DNA of 12,618 nt from Bacillota bacterium. GTDB lineage: Bacteria; Bacillota; Clostridia; Christensenellales; Aristaeellaceae. Under the pieces are notes generated by a model. It saw only the letters and a list, made by a program, of their open reading frames with translations, had not been told where the DNA came from and searched no databases. The position numbers and the translations under genes were made by a program. Shown one piece after another: positions 6,902-12,618 of the stretch. The stretch lies in the NCBI GenBank assembly GCA_009787135.1, contig WRGP01000211.1, forward strand, positions 1 through 12,618. Direction: 5' to 3'. Within the stretch, counting starts at the first letter, position 1; every line of letters begins with the position of its first letter.

Positions 6902-8515
6902 ATGGCTGAACAAACAGAAAAAATCACCGCTTTGTATGAGCGGTTGAGCAGGGACGATCTGCTCACGGGCGAGTCAATGTCAATCGCCAATCAAAAACAT
7001 ATGCTCGAAAAATACGCCAAACAACACGGCTTTACAAACATCGAGCATTTTCCTGATGACGGGGTGTCCGGCACGGTGTTTTCACGACCTGAGCTTAACC
7101 GGCTGCTTGACCTCGTCCGTCAGGACATGGTAGCCACGGTGCTAATCAAAGACCAGAGCCGCATGGGACGTGACGTGCTGGAGGTCGGACTGCTTAAGCG
7201 GATGTTCGAGGAACACAGCGTAAGGCTTATCGCCACCAACGACAACCTTGATACGGCGAACGGTTTTGATATGATGTCCATTATTCGGGACGTTTTCAAT
7301 GAGTTTTATGTGTCCGACACCAGCAAAAAAATACGGGCGGTTAAAAGAGCGAAGTCCGAGGCGGGCGATATGAAAATCGGCAGACCGCCGTTTGGCTATC
7401 TGCGCGACCCGGAGGACGACCAGAAATTTGTAGTCGATGAGGACGCCGCCGCGATTGTCCGCGAGATTTTCACCCGCATCATAGCAGGCGACGGGATATC
7501 CAAAATCGCGGCTGACCTCAACCGCCGCAAAATTGACACGTCCATCACGCGGTGGAACAGGCGGCAAGGCTGCGACATCGGTGAAGACCCGCACCGCTGG
7601 TCAGGCCAGCAAGTCCAGCAAATCGCGCAAAACCGTACTTACCTCGGGGAGCGGATACTGCAAAAATACACCACGGTTTCTTATAAGAACCACGACCGCG
7701 TTATACGGCCGCCGGAAGAATGGTGTGTTTTTCCCGGCCACCACGAACCACTTGTGTCTGTTGAGGTTTTTGAAACGGTACAGCGGCTTAGGAGCGTTCG
7801 GCGCAAATTTACAAAAACGGGCGATTTGGGCGTGCTGAACGGCTTGATGGTTTGCGATACTTGCTGGGATAACCTTCGCATCGTGAACAATGTAAAAGCA
7901 AACCACGCCATGTATCTATGCCGGAATTACGCCAATTCGGTCTGCGCCGGGACAGGGCATGAATGCACCAGGCATTCGATTAACCGCCAAACCATAGAAC
8001 AGCTTGTGCTTGAGGAGTTGCGGCGCGTGACCGAATTTGCCCGCAGGGACAAAGCGAAGTTCGTGGCGGCGATTCGCTCGGAAAAAGATAAAGCGCACGA
8101 AAAAGCCTTGAAAGCTAAGACCACGCAGCTTGCAAAAGACGAAAAGCGAATCGCGGAACTCGACGCCATCATCAACAGGATTTACGAAGATCATGTGGCG
8201 GGAAAATTAAGCGACGAACGGTTTGACAAAATGCTGGCGGCCTACGAGAGCGAACAATCCGCGCTGACTGTGGAGGCCGAGGCGCTTCGGTCTGAAATCA
8301 CGGCCGAAAAGGAACGGGCGGATGGCATTGAAAAGTTCCTCAAGCTCTGCGAAACCTATACCGACTTCACGGAGCTAACGGCTGACATAGCAAGAACGTT
8401 CATAGAAAAGATTGTGGTTCACGAAGCAGTAAAAGCGCCGGGGCATAGATACAAACGGGAGTCCCAGCAAATAGACATCCACTTCACCTTCATCGGAGAA
8501 GTCCCCAAAGAGTAG
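6902..8515 (+). CDS. Large serine recombinase (site-specific integrase/TnpX-like, DUF4368 type)
   Basis: This 537-residue enzyme cuts and rejoins DNA at attachment sites through a phosphoserine intermediate. ATG 6902 is chosen because AAAAAAGGAGGG ends 7 nt before it; an in-frame ATG at 6830 would begin inside the leader. Residues 8-150 are the resolvase catalytic domain: ALYERLSRDD with nucleophile Ser16, and KDQSRMGRD (83-91) with catalytic arginines. Residues 159-300 are the recombinase domain (IGRPPFGY onward). A zinc ribbon follows, with CDTC (318-321), Cys340, Cys348 and Cys355, then a coiled coil (about 390-475) containing YEDHVAGKLSDERFDKM and a conserved C-terminal segment (FIEKIVVHE, 500-508). 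The length is usual for the family. It is probably the prophage integrase, because it sits immediately after the lysis genes, but it could belong to a separate inserted element. Confidence 0.93.
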   Translation: MAEQTEKITALYERLSRDDLLTGESMSIANQKHMLEKYAKQHGFTNIEHFPDDGVSGTVFSRPELNRLLDLVRQDMVATVLIKDQSRMGRDVLEVGLLKRMFEEHSVRLIATNDNLDTANGFDMMSIIRDVFNEFYVSDTSKKIRAVKRAKSEAGDMKIGRPPFGYLRDPEDDQKFVVDEDAAAIVREIFTRIIAGDGISKIAADLNRRKIDTSITRWNRRQGCDIGEDPHRWSGQQVQQIAQNRTYLGERILQKYTTVSYKNHDRVIRPPEEWCVFPGHHEPLVSVEVFETVQRLRSVRRKFTKTGDLGVLNGLMVCDTCWDNLRIVNNVKANHAMYLCRNYANSVCAGTGHECTRHSINRQTIEQLVLEELRRVTEFARRDKAKFVAAIRSEKDKAHEKALKAKTTQLAKDEKRIAELDAIINRIYEDHVAGKLSDERFDKMLAAYESEQSALTVEAEALRSEITAEKERADGIEKFLKLCETYTDFTELTADIARTFIEKIVVHEAVKAPGHRYKRESQQIDIHFTFIGEVPKE

Positions 8516-8556
8516 GCGGTTACGGCATTTCAAGCCCGTAGCCGCCGAATTTTTTT
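8515..8556 (+). terminator. Strong intrinsic terminator of the recombinase gene
   Basis: GGCGGTTACGG (8515-8525), beginning on the last base of the stop codon, pairs with CCGTAGCCGCC (8536-8546) over 11 bp with one T-G pair, followed by GAA and seven T (8550-8556). Confidence 0.88.
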
Positions 8557-8794
8557 GGCTCTATAAAGTGTCCTTAAATCATAACGGATAACGCAACCAT
8601 GCCGTTCGTTTTCAGCGTCGATCTGGCTGATTTGTTCATTCGAACCGCGGTAGATGTCGTCGCTATGACGGCCGGGTTGCTGATCACAAATTTTTTCGGG
8701 CCTGTTTCGTAGCTGAAGCCGCCACATCCATTGATTGCCACATCTTTTTTCTCCCCTGTCCCCTGTCAAGCGTTTACGAAAAATAAAAAGCATC
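8557..8794. other. Gap between recombinase terminator and accessory operon promoter; candidate attachment-site region
   Basis: No gene is supported here. The stretch contains an 8-bp palindrome ACCGCGGT (8644-8651), a tandem CCCCTGTC-CCCTGTC (8753-8767) and overlapping protein-like open frames on both strands (8578-8755) without a start or a recognisable family. Serine integrases usually lie next to their attachment site, so attR could fall here; no core can be identified from one end alone. Confidence 0.35.
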
Positions 8795-8823
8795 TTGACA
8801 AAGCAAAAAATGAATTGTATAAT
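8795..8823 (+). promoter_or_regulatory. Consensus sigma-A/sigma-70 promoter for the methyltransferase-acetyltransferase operon
   Basis: TTGACA (8795-8800) and TATAAT (8818-8823) are both perfect consensus hexamers separated by 17 nt in an A-rich spacer. Transcription would begin near 8830, about 35 nt before the methyltransferase ATG. Strong, probably constitutive expression is expected; no operator palindrome overlaps it. Confidence 0.92.
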
Positions 8824-8865
8824 TATTCAAACTAATTGCAAAAATATTCGCAAGAGGATGCCGCC

Positions 8866-9627
8866 ATGTCCATCGACTACAACGCGCTCGCAGAATCATA
8901 CGACCTCACGCGCACGGCAAACATCAGCATCATCCATTTGTTTGCGGCGGAACTGCCGCTTGACGGCAAGACCATTCTGGACTTCGGCTGCGGCACAGGC
9001 AATTTTGCCCTTGCGCTCAAAGCGCTTACCTCCGCCGAGGTTTATGGCGTGGAACCGTCTGAGGGGATGCGCGAAAAGGCGCTGGCCAAGGGGCTGGACG
9101 CGCGGCCCGGCGATCATTCGTCCATTCCGTTCGCGGATGCCTTTTTTGATTTCGTATACATGACCGACGTGATCCATCACGTACCTGATTTGAGCATGAT
9201 GTTTGCCGCGTTTGGCCGTGTGCTCAAACCGGGCGGGCTTGTTTGCATCCTCACCGAATCCCACCGCCAGCTCGAAACGCGCTTTTGGATAAAGCACTTT
9301 CCAACGGCTGTCGCGGCGGAAAAGAAGCGCTACCCCGATATACCCGATATTATCCAAGCCGCGCAAACCGCCGGCCTCAAAGAGCATAAGGTCATCACCA
9401 CCGACGCGGACAGCGAGTTTACCATTTCCCAAGCGTTTGTGACGCTGGCGGAAAACAGTTGCCGGATATTGCGGAGGAAAACGTATGAACATCACCTATA
9501 CCAATACGCTCACGCCAGCGGAATGGAACGCTCTGCGCGCCGCCGTCGGCTGGGGGACCATCGAAAACAGTCTGGCCGCCAAGGGTCTTGCAAATACCGC
9601 TTTTATTGTTTGCGCCAGGGACGGTGA
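8866..9627 (+). CDS. Class I SAM-dependent methyltransferase, 3' end disrupted
   Basis: This enzyme transfers a methyl group from S-adenosylmethionine to an unknown substrate. ATG 8866 follows AAGAGG by 8 nt; an in-frame ATG at 8836 would add 10 residues and lacks a good site. Motif I is ILDFGCGTGNFALAL (37-51), the acidic SAM-binding residue is in VYGVEPSEGM (59-68), and motifs II-III are FVYMTDVIHHVPDL and VLKPGGLVCILT (96-130). This is the Methyltransf_11 type. The frame stays credible to about residue 198 (FVTLAENS), then reads an Arg-rich tail that is the first acetyltransferase gene out of phase, to 9627. One extra base near 9459 would instead give LPDIAEENV and a stop at 9486-9488, overlapping the next ATG as ATGA. 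Related proteins I recall continue about 50 residues further, so a deletion is also possible. Activity is uncertain. Confidence 0.8.
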   Translation: MSIDYNALAESYDLTRTANISIIHLFAAELPLDGKTILDFGCGTGNFALALKALTSAEVYGVEPSEGMREKALAKGLDARPGDHSSIPFADAFFDFVYMTDVIHHVPDLSMMFAAFGRVLKPGGLVCILTESHRQLETRFWIKHFPTAVAAEKKRYPDIPDIIQAAQTAGLKEHKVITTDADSEFTISQAFVTLAENSCRILRRKTYEHHLYQYAHASGMERSARRRRLGDHRKQSGRQGSCKYRFYCLRQGR

Positions 9628-9919
9628 AAAGGCGGTCGGCATGGCGAGGATTCTCACCGATTACGCGTATGCCGTCTATATCGCCGATGTGATCGTGACG
9701 CCGGAATACCAGGGCAAGGGGATCGGCGGGGGCGTCATGTCGCGGATTATGGCCTACATTGATGAAAACATCGCGCGGGGGCAAAGCAAAGTGATCGCGC
9801 TTCTGGCGGCAAAAGGAAAAGAAGGATTTTACGAAAAATTGGGATTTACAAAACGCCCGACGGATGAGTTCGGCCCCGGCATGTCGATAAAGGTTCAAAA
9901 GAAGGAGGCCACCGAATGA
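9485..9919 (+). CDS. GNAT family N-acetyltransferase (first of three)
   Basis: This 144-residue enzyme would transfer an acetyl group from acetyl-CoA to an amine. ATG 9485 is preceded by GGAGG (about 9473-9477) at normal spacing, and the N-terminus fits the fold, so this start is kept despite the overlap with the methyltransferase frame. The acetyl-CoA loop is VIVTPEYQGKGIGGG (69-83, the Q-x-x-G-x-G pattern), and the C-terminal strand-helix is GFYEKLGFTKRP (114-125). Length is normal for a single-domain GNAT. Its stop shares four bases (ATGA) with the next gene's start, so translation is coupled. The substrate cannot be predicted; small-molecule detoxification or protein modification are both possible. 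Confidence 0.88.
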   Translation: MNITYTNTLTPAEWNALRAAVGWGTIENSLAAKGLANTAFIVCARDGEKAVGMARILTDYAYAVYIADVIVTPEYQGKGIGGGVMSRIMAYIDENIARGQSKVIALLAAKGKEGFYEKLGFTKRPTDEFGPGMSIKVQKKEATE

Positions 9920-10668
9920 ACGGTGAAATGCTGCTGTATGAGGAGCTATCCCTCAACGCCCACCCCGCGCTGCAAACGCAGCTTTATGACGGCTGGGTGC
10001 TTCGGTTCGCAAACGGCTACACAAGCAGGGCGAATTCAGTCAATCTCCTCTACCCCTCCGCCCTTGACCCGCAGACGAAAATTACCGCCTGCGAAGAACA
10101 ATACTTCGCGCAGGGATTGCCCGCCGCATTCAAGCTGACCGACGGCGCCGGCCCCGGCATGGACGCCCTGCTCGCGCGGCGCGGCTATACGCTTGCCACG
10201 CCCGCCTATGTGATGAAGATGGATTTGCGGGGCAGAACATTCGAATCCGACAGCTTCGTATCGACAAGCTATGCCGATAAGGCATGGCTTGTCGCGTATT
10301 TTACATTCAGCAATTATCACGGCACCGCCAAAACCACCGCCGCCAGGCAGATACTGAAAAATAATAAAAACAGCATGATCTGCGGGCGAATTGTAAAGGA
10401 CGGCCTGCCCGTCGCCTGCGGTTCATCGGTGGTCGAGCGTGGATACGCGGGGCTTTTGAACATCGTTGTGGACGCGCCGCGGCGCGGCAAGGGGTATGGC
10501 AGGGGACTCTGCGAATCGCTCCTGGCCGAGTCAAAGCGCCTTGGCGCGCATACAGCGTATTTACAGGTGGCGCGGGAGAACGAAAAGGCCGTTTCGCTTT
10601 ACACAAAGCTTGGCTTTACAACGATCTACTCGTATTGGTATCGGGTGAAGGAGAGGAAACCGCTATGA
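9916..10668 (+). CDS. GNAT family N-acetyltransferase with extended N-terminal domain (second of three)
   Basis: This 250-residue protein has its catalytic GNAT domain in the second half: LLNIVVDAPRRGKGYGRGL (180-198) is the acetyl-CoA loop, and YLQVARENEKAVSLYTKLGF (215-234) the C-terminal core. The first 110 residues (for example YDGWVLRFANGYTSRANSVN, 24-43) look like a degenerate first GNAT-like half, as in double-domain acetyltransferases; this part lacks a clear CoA loop. AAGGAGG at 9901-9907 and the ATGA overlap at 9916-9919 support the start. It ends in another ATGA overlap with the third enzyme. Substrate unknown. Confidence 0.88.
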   Translation: MNGEMLLYEELSLNAHPALQTQLYDGWVLRFANGYTSRANSVNLLYPSALDPQTKITACEEQYFAQGLPAAFKLTDGAGPGMDALLARRGYTLATPAYVMKMDLRGRTFESDSFVSTSYADKAWLVAYFTFSNYHGTAKTTAARQILKNNKNSMICGRIVKDGLPVACGSSVVERGYAGLLNIVVDAPRRGKGYGRGLCESLLAESKRLGAHTAYLQVARENEKAVSLYTKLGFTTIYSYWYRVKERKPL

Positions 10669-11087
10669 TCATCCTCCGCCCCGCGGCCTTGGCTGACGCC
10701 GAAGCGTTGGCCGCGATGAACAAACAGCTCATCGAAGATGAACAGCACGACAATCCGATGACCATGCCGCAGCTCAAGGAACGGATGGAAGGGTTTTTAT
10801 CGGGCGATTATATTGCGCTGCTCTGTGCTGACGAGAAAGACAACACGCTCGGGTATGCCTTGGTGCATAAAGCCGCACAGCCGGCATACCTGCGCCAATT
10901 TTTCATCTGCCGGGAGCAGCGGCGAAAAGGCGTTGGCAGGCAGTTCTTTTGGGGGCTGCTCGAATATCTGCGTACGGATACGATAGATGTAGAGGTCATG
11001 GCTTGGAACGAAGCGGGCAAAGCCTTTTGGGAAAGCCTGCGGTGTAGGCCCAGAAGCATTTATTTGCGATATGAGAGGGGGCAATGA
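10665..11087 (+). CDS. GNAT family N-acetyltransferase (third of three)
   Basis: This is a 140-residue enzyme. ATG 10665 is preferred over an in-frame ATG at 10635: it overlaps the previous stop as ATGA, follows AAGGAGAGG by a suitable spacing and starts with the typical strand MIILRPAALADAEAL. Motif A is RQFFICREQRRKGVGRQFF (77-95) and the C-terminal core VMAWNEAGKAFWESL (111-125). The usual L-G-F after this helix is LRCRPR here, which may be natural variation or a small change. It is the last gene of the promoter-led operon at 8795. Substrate unknown. Confidence 0.87.
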   Translation: MIILRPAALADAEALAAMNKQLIEDEQHDNPMTMPQLKERMEGFLSGDYIALLCADEKDNTLGYALVHKAAQPAYLRQFFICREQRRKGVGRQFFWGLLEYLRTDTIDVEVMAWNEAGKAFWESLRCRPRSIYLRYERGQ

Positions 11088-11090
11088 CAG

Positions 11091-11122
11091 GTTCCCCAAG
11101 GCTCTTGTCCCCGGAATTTTTT
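11091..11122 (+). terminator. Weak candidate terminator after the acetyltransferase operon
   Basis: GTTCC (11091-11095) and GGAAT (11113-11117) can pair, with an inner CAAG/CTTG possibility, followed by six T (11117-11122). The loop is large, so the stem is weak; position after the last operon gene is the main support. Confidence 0.4.
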
Positions 11123-11265
11123 GGTTTATCCCGCTATACTGAGCAGTGGAGGCGCGCGCATTGCGCACTCGCGGCGCATGGTTGAACCTCACGAGGTGTC
11201 ACGGATGAGCGGCTGATTATGCGGAAAACTGCCGGAAAAAATCCATCGCAAATGGCGTTAGAATA

Positions 11266-11285
11266 TGGTATACTTTTTTTGTATA
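11266..11285 (+). promoter_or_regulatory. Extended -10 promoter overlapped by a small palindrome
   Basis: TGGTATACT (11266-11274) fits an extended -10 element; no good -35 is seen. TATAC (11269-11273) and GTATA (11281-11285) form an inverted repeat around seven T, which could be an operator or chance. It lies about 70-85 nt before the likely TTG start of the next gene. Confidence 0.45.
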
Positions 11286-11351
11286 GTGTTTTTCATTTCT
11301 CAGGCGGCGGAAAGACAAGCGCATAAAAAGTTATGTCAGGGGTGTTGTGGT

Positions 11352-12293
11352 TTGAATCATAACGGTATTTTTACTGTTGCGGTAAGCTTAATACTTATTG
11401 CTTTCATTGGCTTTATTGTCTATGAGGTTGCTACCGACCCTTGGAATGATATGTTTAAGGACAGAGTTGAATATCCATTGGCAAAGGTTGATGTAAACGA
11501 CACTTCAACCTATATGCTTGTGAAATGGCAGCACAGCCCTATTCAAAAATATGAAGTTATTACTGATACCCAGGCAATTAAGGATAACAAATCCGTTTTC
11601 AGCGTTGACAACGATGGTGATATATATGGCACCACAGCCGGTGGCGTGATATGGCTTTTTAAAAATGGAAAACAAATTGATACAGTACTATTTGACAATA
11701 CTTTGACGAAAAAAATTGAATATGGAACGCTCCAATTTCAACAAATCAATGAGCTGCAATATCGGTTGCTTGTCGGTGATGAGATTGCCGAACAAGGAGA
11801 AAATTATAGCATTCTCCGCGATAATAAAAACAAGGAACCCTATTATTCTTGTTTCGCTCACGGAGATGACCTGCATAGCATTGAAACGGTTTATTTGCTT
11901 ACTTCCGACAGCAACATTGATAAGATGGCAAAGCCGCATAAAATCAATGAAGATATTATAGAGTTCATAAAACACTCGTCAAATTACGCGGGAAATCAAA
12001 CATGGCATTGGTATTTTCGGCTGTCAGACAACAAACTGAGTTCTATGTACCGGAATGTAAGAGCGGTAAAGAACAATTTAATGGCTTATGCTTCCGATAG
12101 CGGAAAAAGCAGAATAATCATTCACGACATGTTTGATAAGTCCGCTGACCGCAAAGAAATCATTGGCGATTTTCCAGACCCATGGGATGATGATTTTTTA
12201 TTGTCCGCCGCGTTTACGTCAGACGGGAACATTCGCGCAACGTACATCGGAAAAGATGGTCAAGCACATAACGATGTTTTCTCGATAGAGTAA
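11352..12293 (+). CDS. Membrane-anchored protein of unknown function
   Basis: With a TTG start at 11352 (AGGGGTG at 11337-11343, 8 nt upstream) the protein has 313 residues and begins with a short polar stretch and one membrane segment (about 6-24, IFTVAVSLILIAFIGFIVY), leaving a large domain outside the membrane. An in-frame ATG at 11265 would place the start inside the -10 element and add a Cys-rich leader, so it is less likely. The domain has short beta-like repeats around SVDNDGDIYGTTAGG and FTSDGNIRATYIGKDGQ, loosely suggesting a propeller-like fold, but no family is recognised. Codon and base use are clearly more AT-rich than the genes before it, indicating a different origin. It stands alone after the operon. 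Confidence 0.7.
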   Translation: MNHNGIFTVAVSLILIAFIGFIVYEVATDPWNDMFKDRVEYPLAKVDVNDTSTYMLVKWQHSPIQKYEVITDTQAIKDNKSVFSVDNDGDIYGTTAGGVIWLFKNGKQIDTVLFDNTLTKKIEYGTLQFQQINELQYRLLVGDEIAEQGENYSILRDNKNKEPYYSCFAHGDDLHSIETVYLLTSDSNIDKMAKPHKINEDIIEFIKHSSNYAGNQTWHWYFRLSDNKLSSMYRNVRAVKNNLMAYASDSGKSRIIIHDMFDKSADRKEIIGDFPDPWDDDFLLSAAFTSDGNIRATYIGKDGQAHNDVFSIE

Positions 12294-12338
12294 GGCGGCG
12301 AAAACAGCAACATTTTGGGCAAACCTTCTTGGCAAACG

Positions 12339-12404
12339 CTATCGGACGATCATGCAATCGGGCGGCTTTCAAACGAGCGTTTTGCGAAAATGTTCACTGC
12401 CTAA
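12339..12404 (+). pseudogene. Relic of a second DUF4368-type serine recombinase
   Basis: The frame LSDDHAIGRLSNERFAKMFT ends at TAA 12402-12404. It aligns without gaps to IYEDHVAGKLSDERFDKMLA of the intact recombinase at 6902 (coiled-coil region, residues 427-446), with about half the residues identical and most others similar. No catalytic, recombinase or zinc-ribbon part is present nearby, so it is a short remnant. Confidence 0.65.
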
Positions 12405-12500
12405 AGCGTATGGGTGGACGAATCGTAACACATTAGCAACAAGGTTATGACAGACTTTTCGCACAGAATCCCGATAAACGGAAGTTCGGAAAAACCGGAA

Positions 12501-12532
12501 CCGTTTTCCGCCTATAGCGGAATCAAAAACGG
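12501..12532. repeat. Stem-loop with two-step stem
   Basis: CCGTTTT (12501-12507) pairs with AAAACGG (12526-12532); inside it CCGC (12508-12511) pairs with GCGG (12517-12520) around CTATA. An alternative inner stem is TTCCGC/GCGGAA (12506-12522). Confidence 0.7.
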
Positions 12533-12539
12533 CGGAGAC

Positions 12540-12586
12540 GCATTTCGGCACGGCGCACGCCCCAGCGTGCGACAATGCCGAAATGC
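12540..12586. repeat. 47-nt nested inverted repeat
   Basis: GCATTTCGGCA (12540-12550) is perfectly complementary to TGCCGAAATGC (12576-12586), 11 bp. Inside, CGCACGC (12554-12560) pairs perfectly with GCGTGCG (12565-12571) around CCCA. No T run follows, so it is not a simple terminator. Confidence 0.85.
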
Positions 12587-12618
12587 GGATCAGCGCCCTC
12601 TGGCGTTCCCGCCACGCC

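Larger units (their letters stand above)
12405..12618. other. Non-coding right end with strong stem-loops
   Basis: No supported gene. It holds two structured elements listed separately (12501-12532 and 12540-12586), then CGCC-CTCT-GGCG near 12593-12604. The window ends before any further gene can be seen. Confidence 0.5.

Noticed and set aside
8577..8587. AATCATAACGG shared with 11355-11365, as possible att repeats
   Set aside because: An 11-base match is expected several times by chance in a window of this size.
8530..8793. Minus-strand 87-residue open frame
   Set aside because: Its 3' end runs into the recombinase terminator, no ribosome binding site was seen, and the sequence is Arg-rich and unlike a known family.
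11113..11126. Similarity of GAATTTTTTGG to the tail of the recombinase terminator (8547-8558), as a direct repeat
   Set aside because: It is mostly a T run, as expected for terminator tails, and flanking sequence is not shared.
11265..11351. Upstream ATG for the membrane-anchored protein
   Set aside because: It lies in the -10 element and lacks a ribosome binding site; TTG 11352 has one and gives a clean membrane anchor.
12369..12575. Minus-strand 68-residue open frame
   Set aside because: It reads through the strong inverted repeats and over the recombinase relic, with no ribosome binding site or recognisable family.

Overview
The window looks like the right-hand end of a prophage in a Gram-positive (Firmicutes/Clostridia-type) genome, followed by a short accessory region. 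The evidence is strong AAGGAGG-type ribosome binding sites, tightly packed and overlapping genes, a tail fibre - holin - amidase endolysin order, and a large serine recombinase paired with a TnpW-type small protein. The prophage and acetyltransferase genes look GC-rich; the last gene (11352-12293) is visibly more AT-rich. I cannot name the species.

Region 1 (1-6617), late phage genes, all on +. A very large tail-fibre-like protein, cut by the left window edge, carries collagen-like Gly-X-Thr triplets, duplicated 66-residue modules, a 30-residue coiled-coil-like repeat, two copies of a carbohydrate-binding-like module (one interrupted by about 150 extra residues), ten exact-period decapeptide repeats and a unique C-terminus. 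Two small phage proteins follow (one unknown, one DUF1617-like). Then come a structured intergenic segment with a terminator-like UUCG hairpin, a phi29/TIGR01593-type holin, and a modular endolysin (amidase plus lysozyme-like domain plus two binding modules). A terminator closes the lysis genes.

Region 2 (6631-8556), recombination module: a TnpW-like small protein and a 537-residue large serine recombinase ending in a strong intrinsic terminator. This is the likely integrase of the prophage, and the gap just downstream (8557-8794) is a natural place for the attachment site.

Region 3 (8795-11122), accessory operon. A textbook TTGACA-N17-TATAAT promoter drives a SAM-dependent methyltransferase and three successive GNAT acetyltransferases joined by ATGA start/stop overlaps. 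The methyltransferase reading frame is broken near its 3' end and runs 143 bases into the first acetyltransferase gene in a different frame.

Region 4 (11123-12618): a membrane-anchored protein of unknown function (probable TTG start), then a non-coding end. That end holds a 21-codon relic of a second serine recombinase of the same family and a cluster of strong stem-loops, suggesting that this area has been invaded by recombinase-borne elements more than once.
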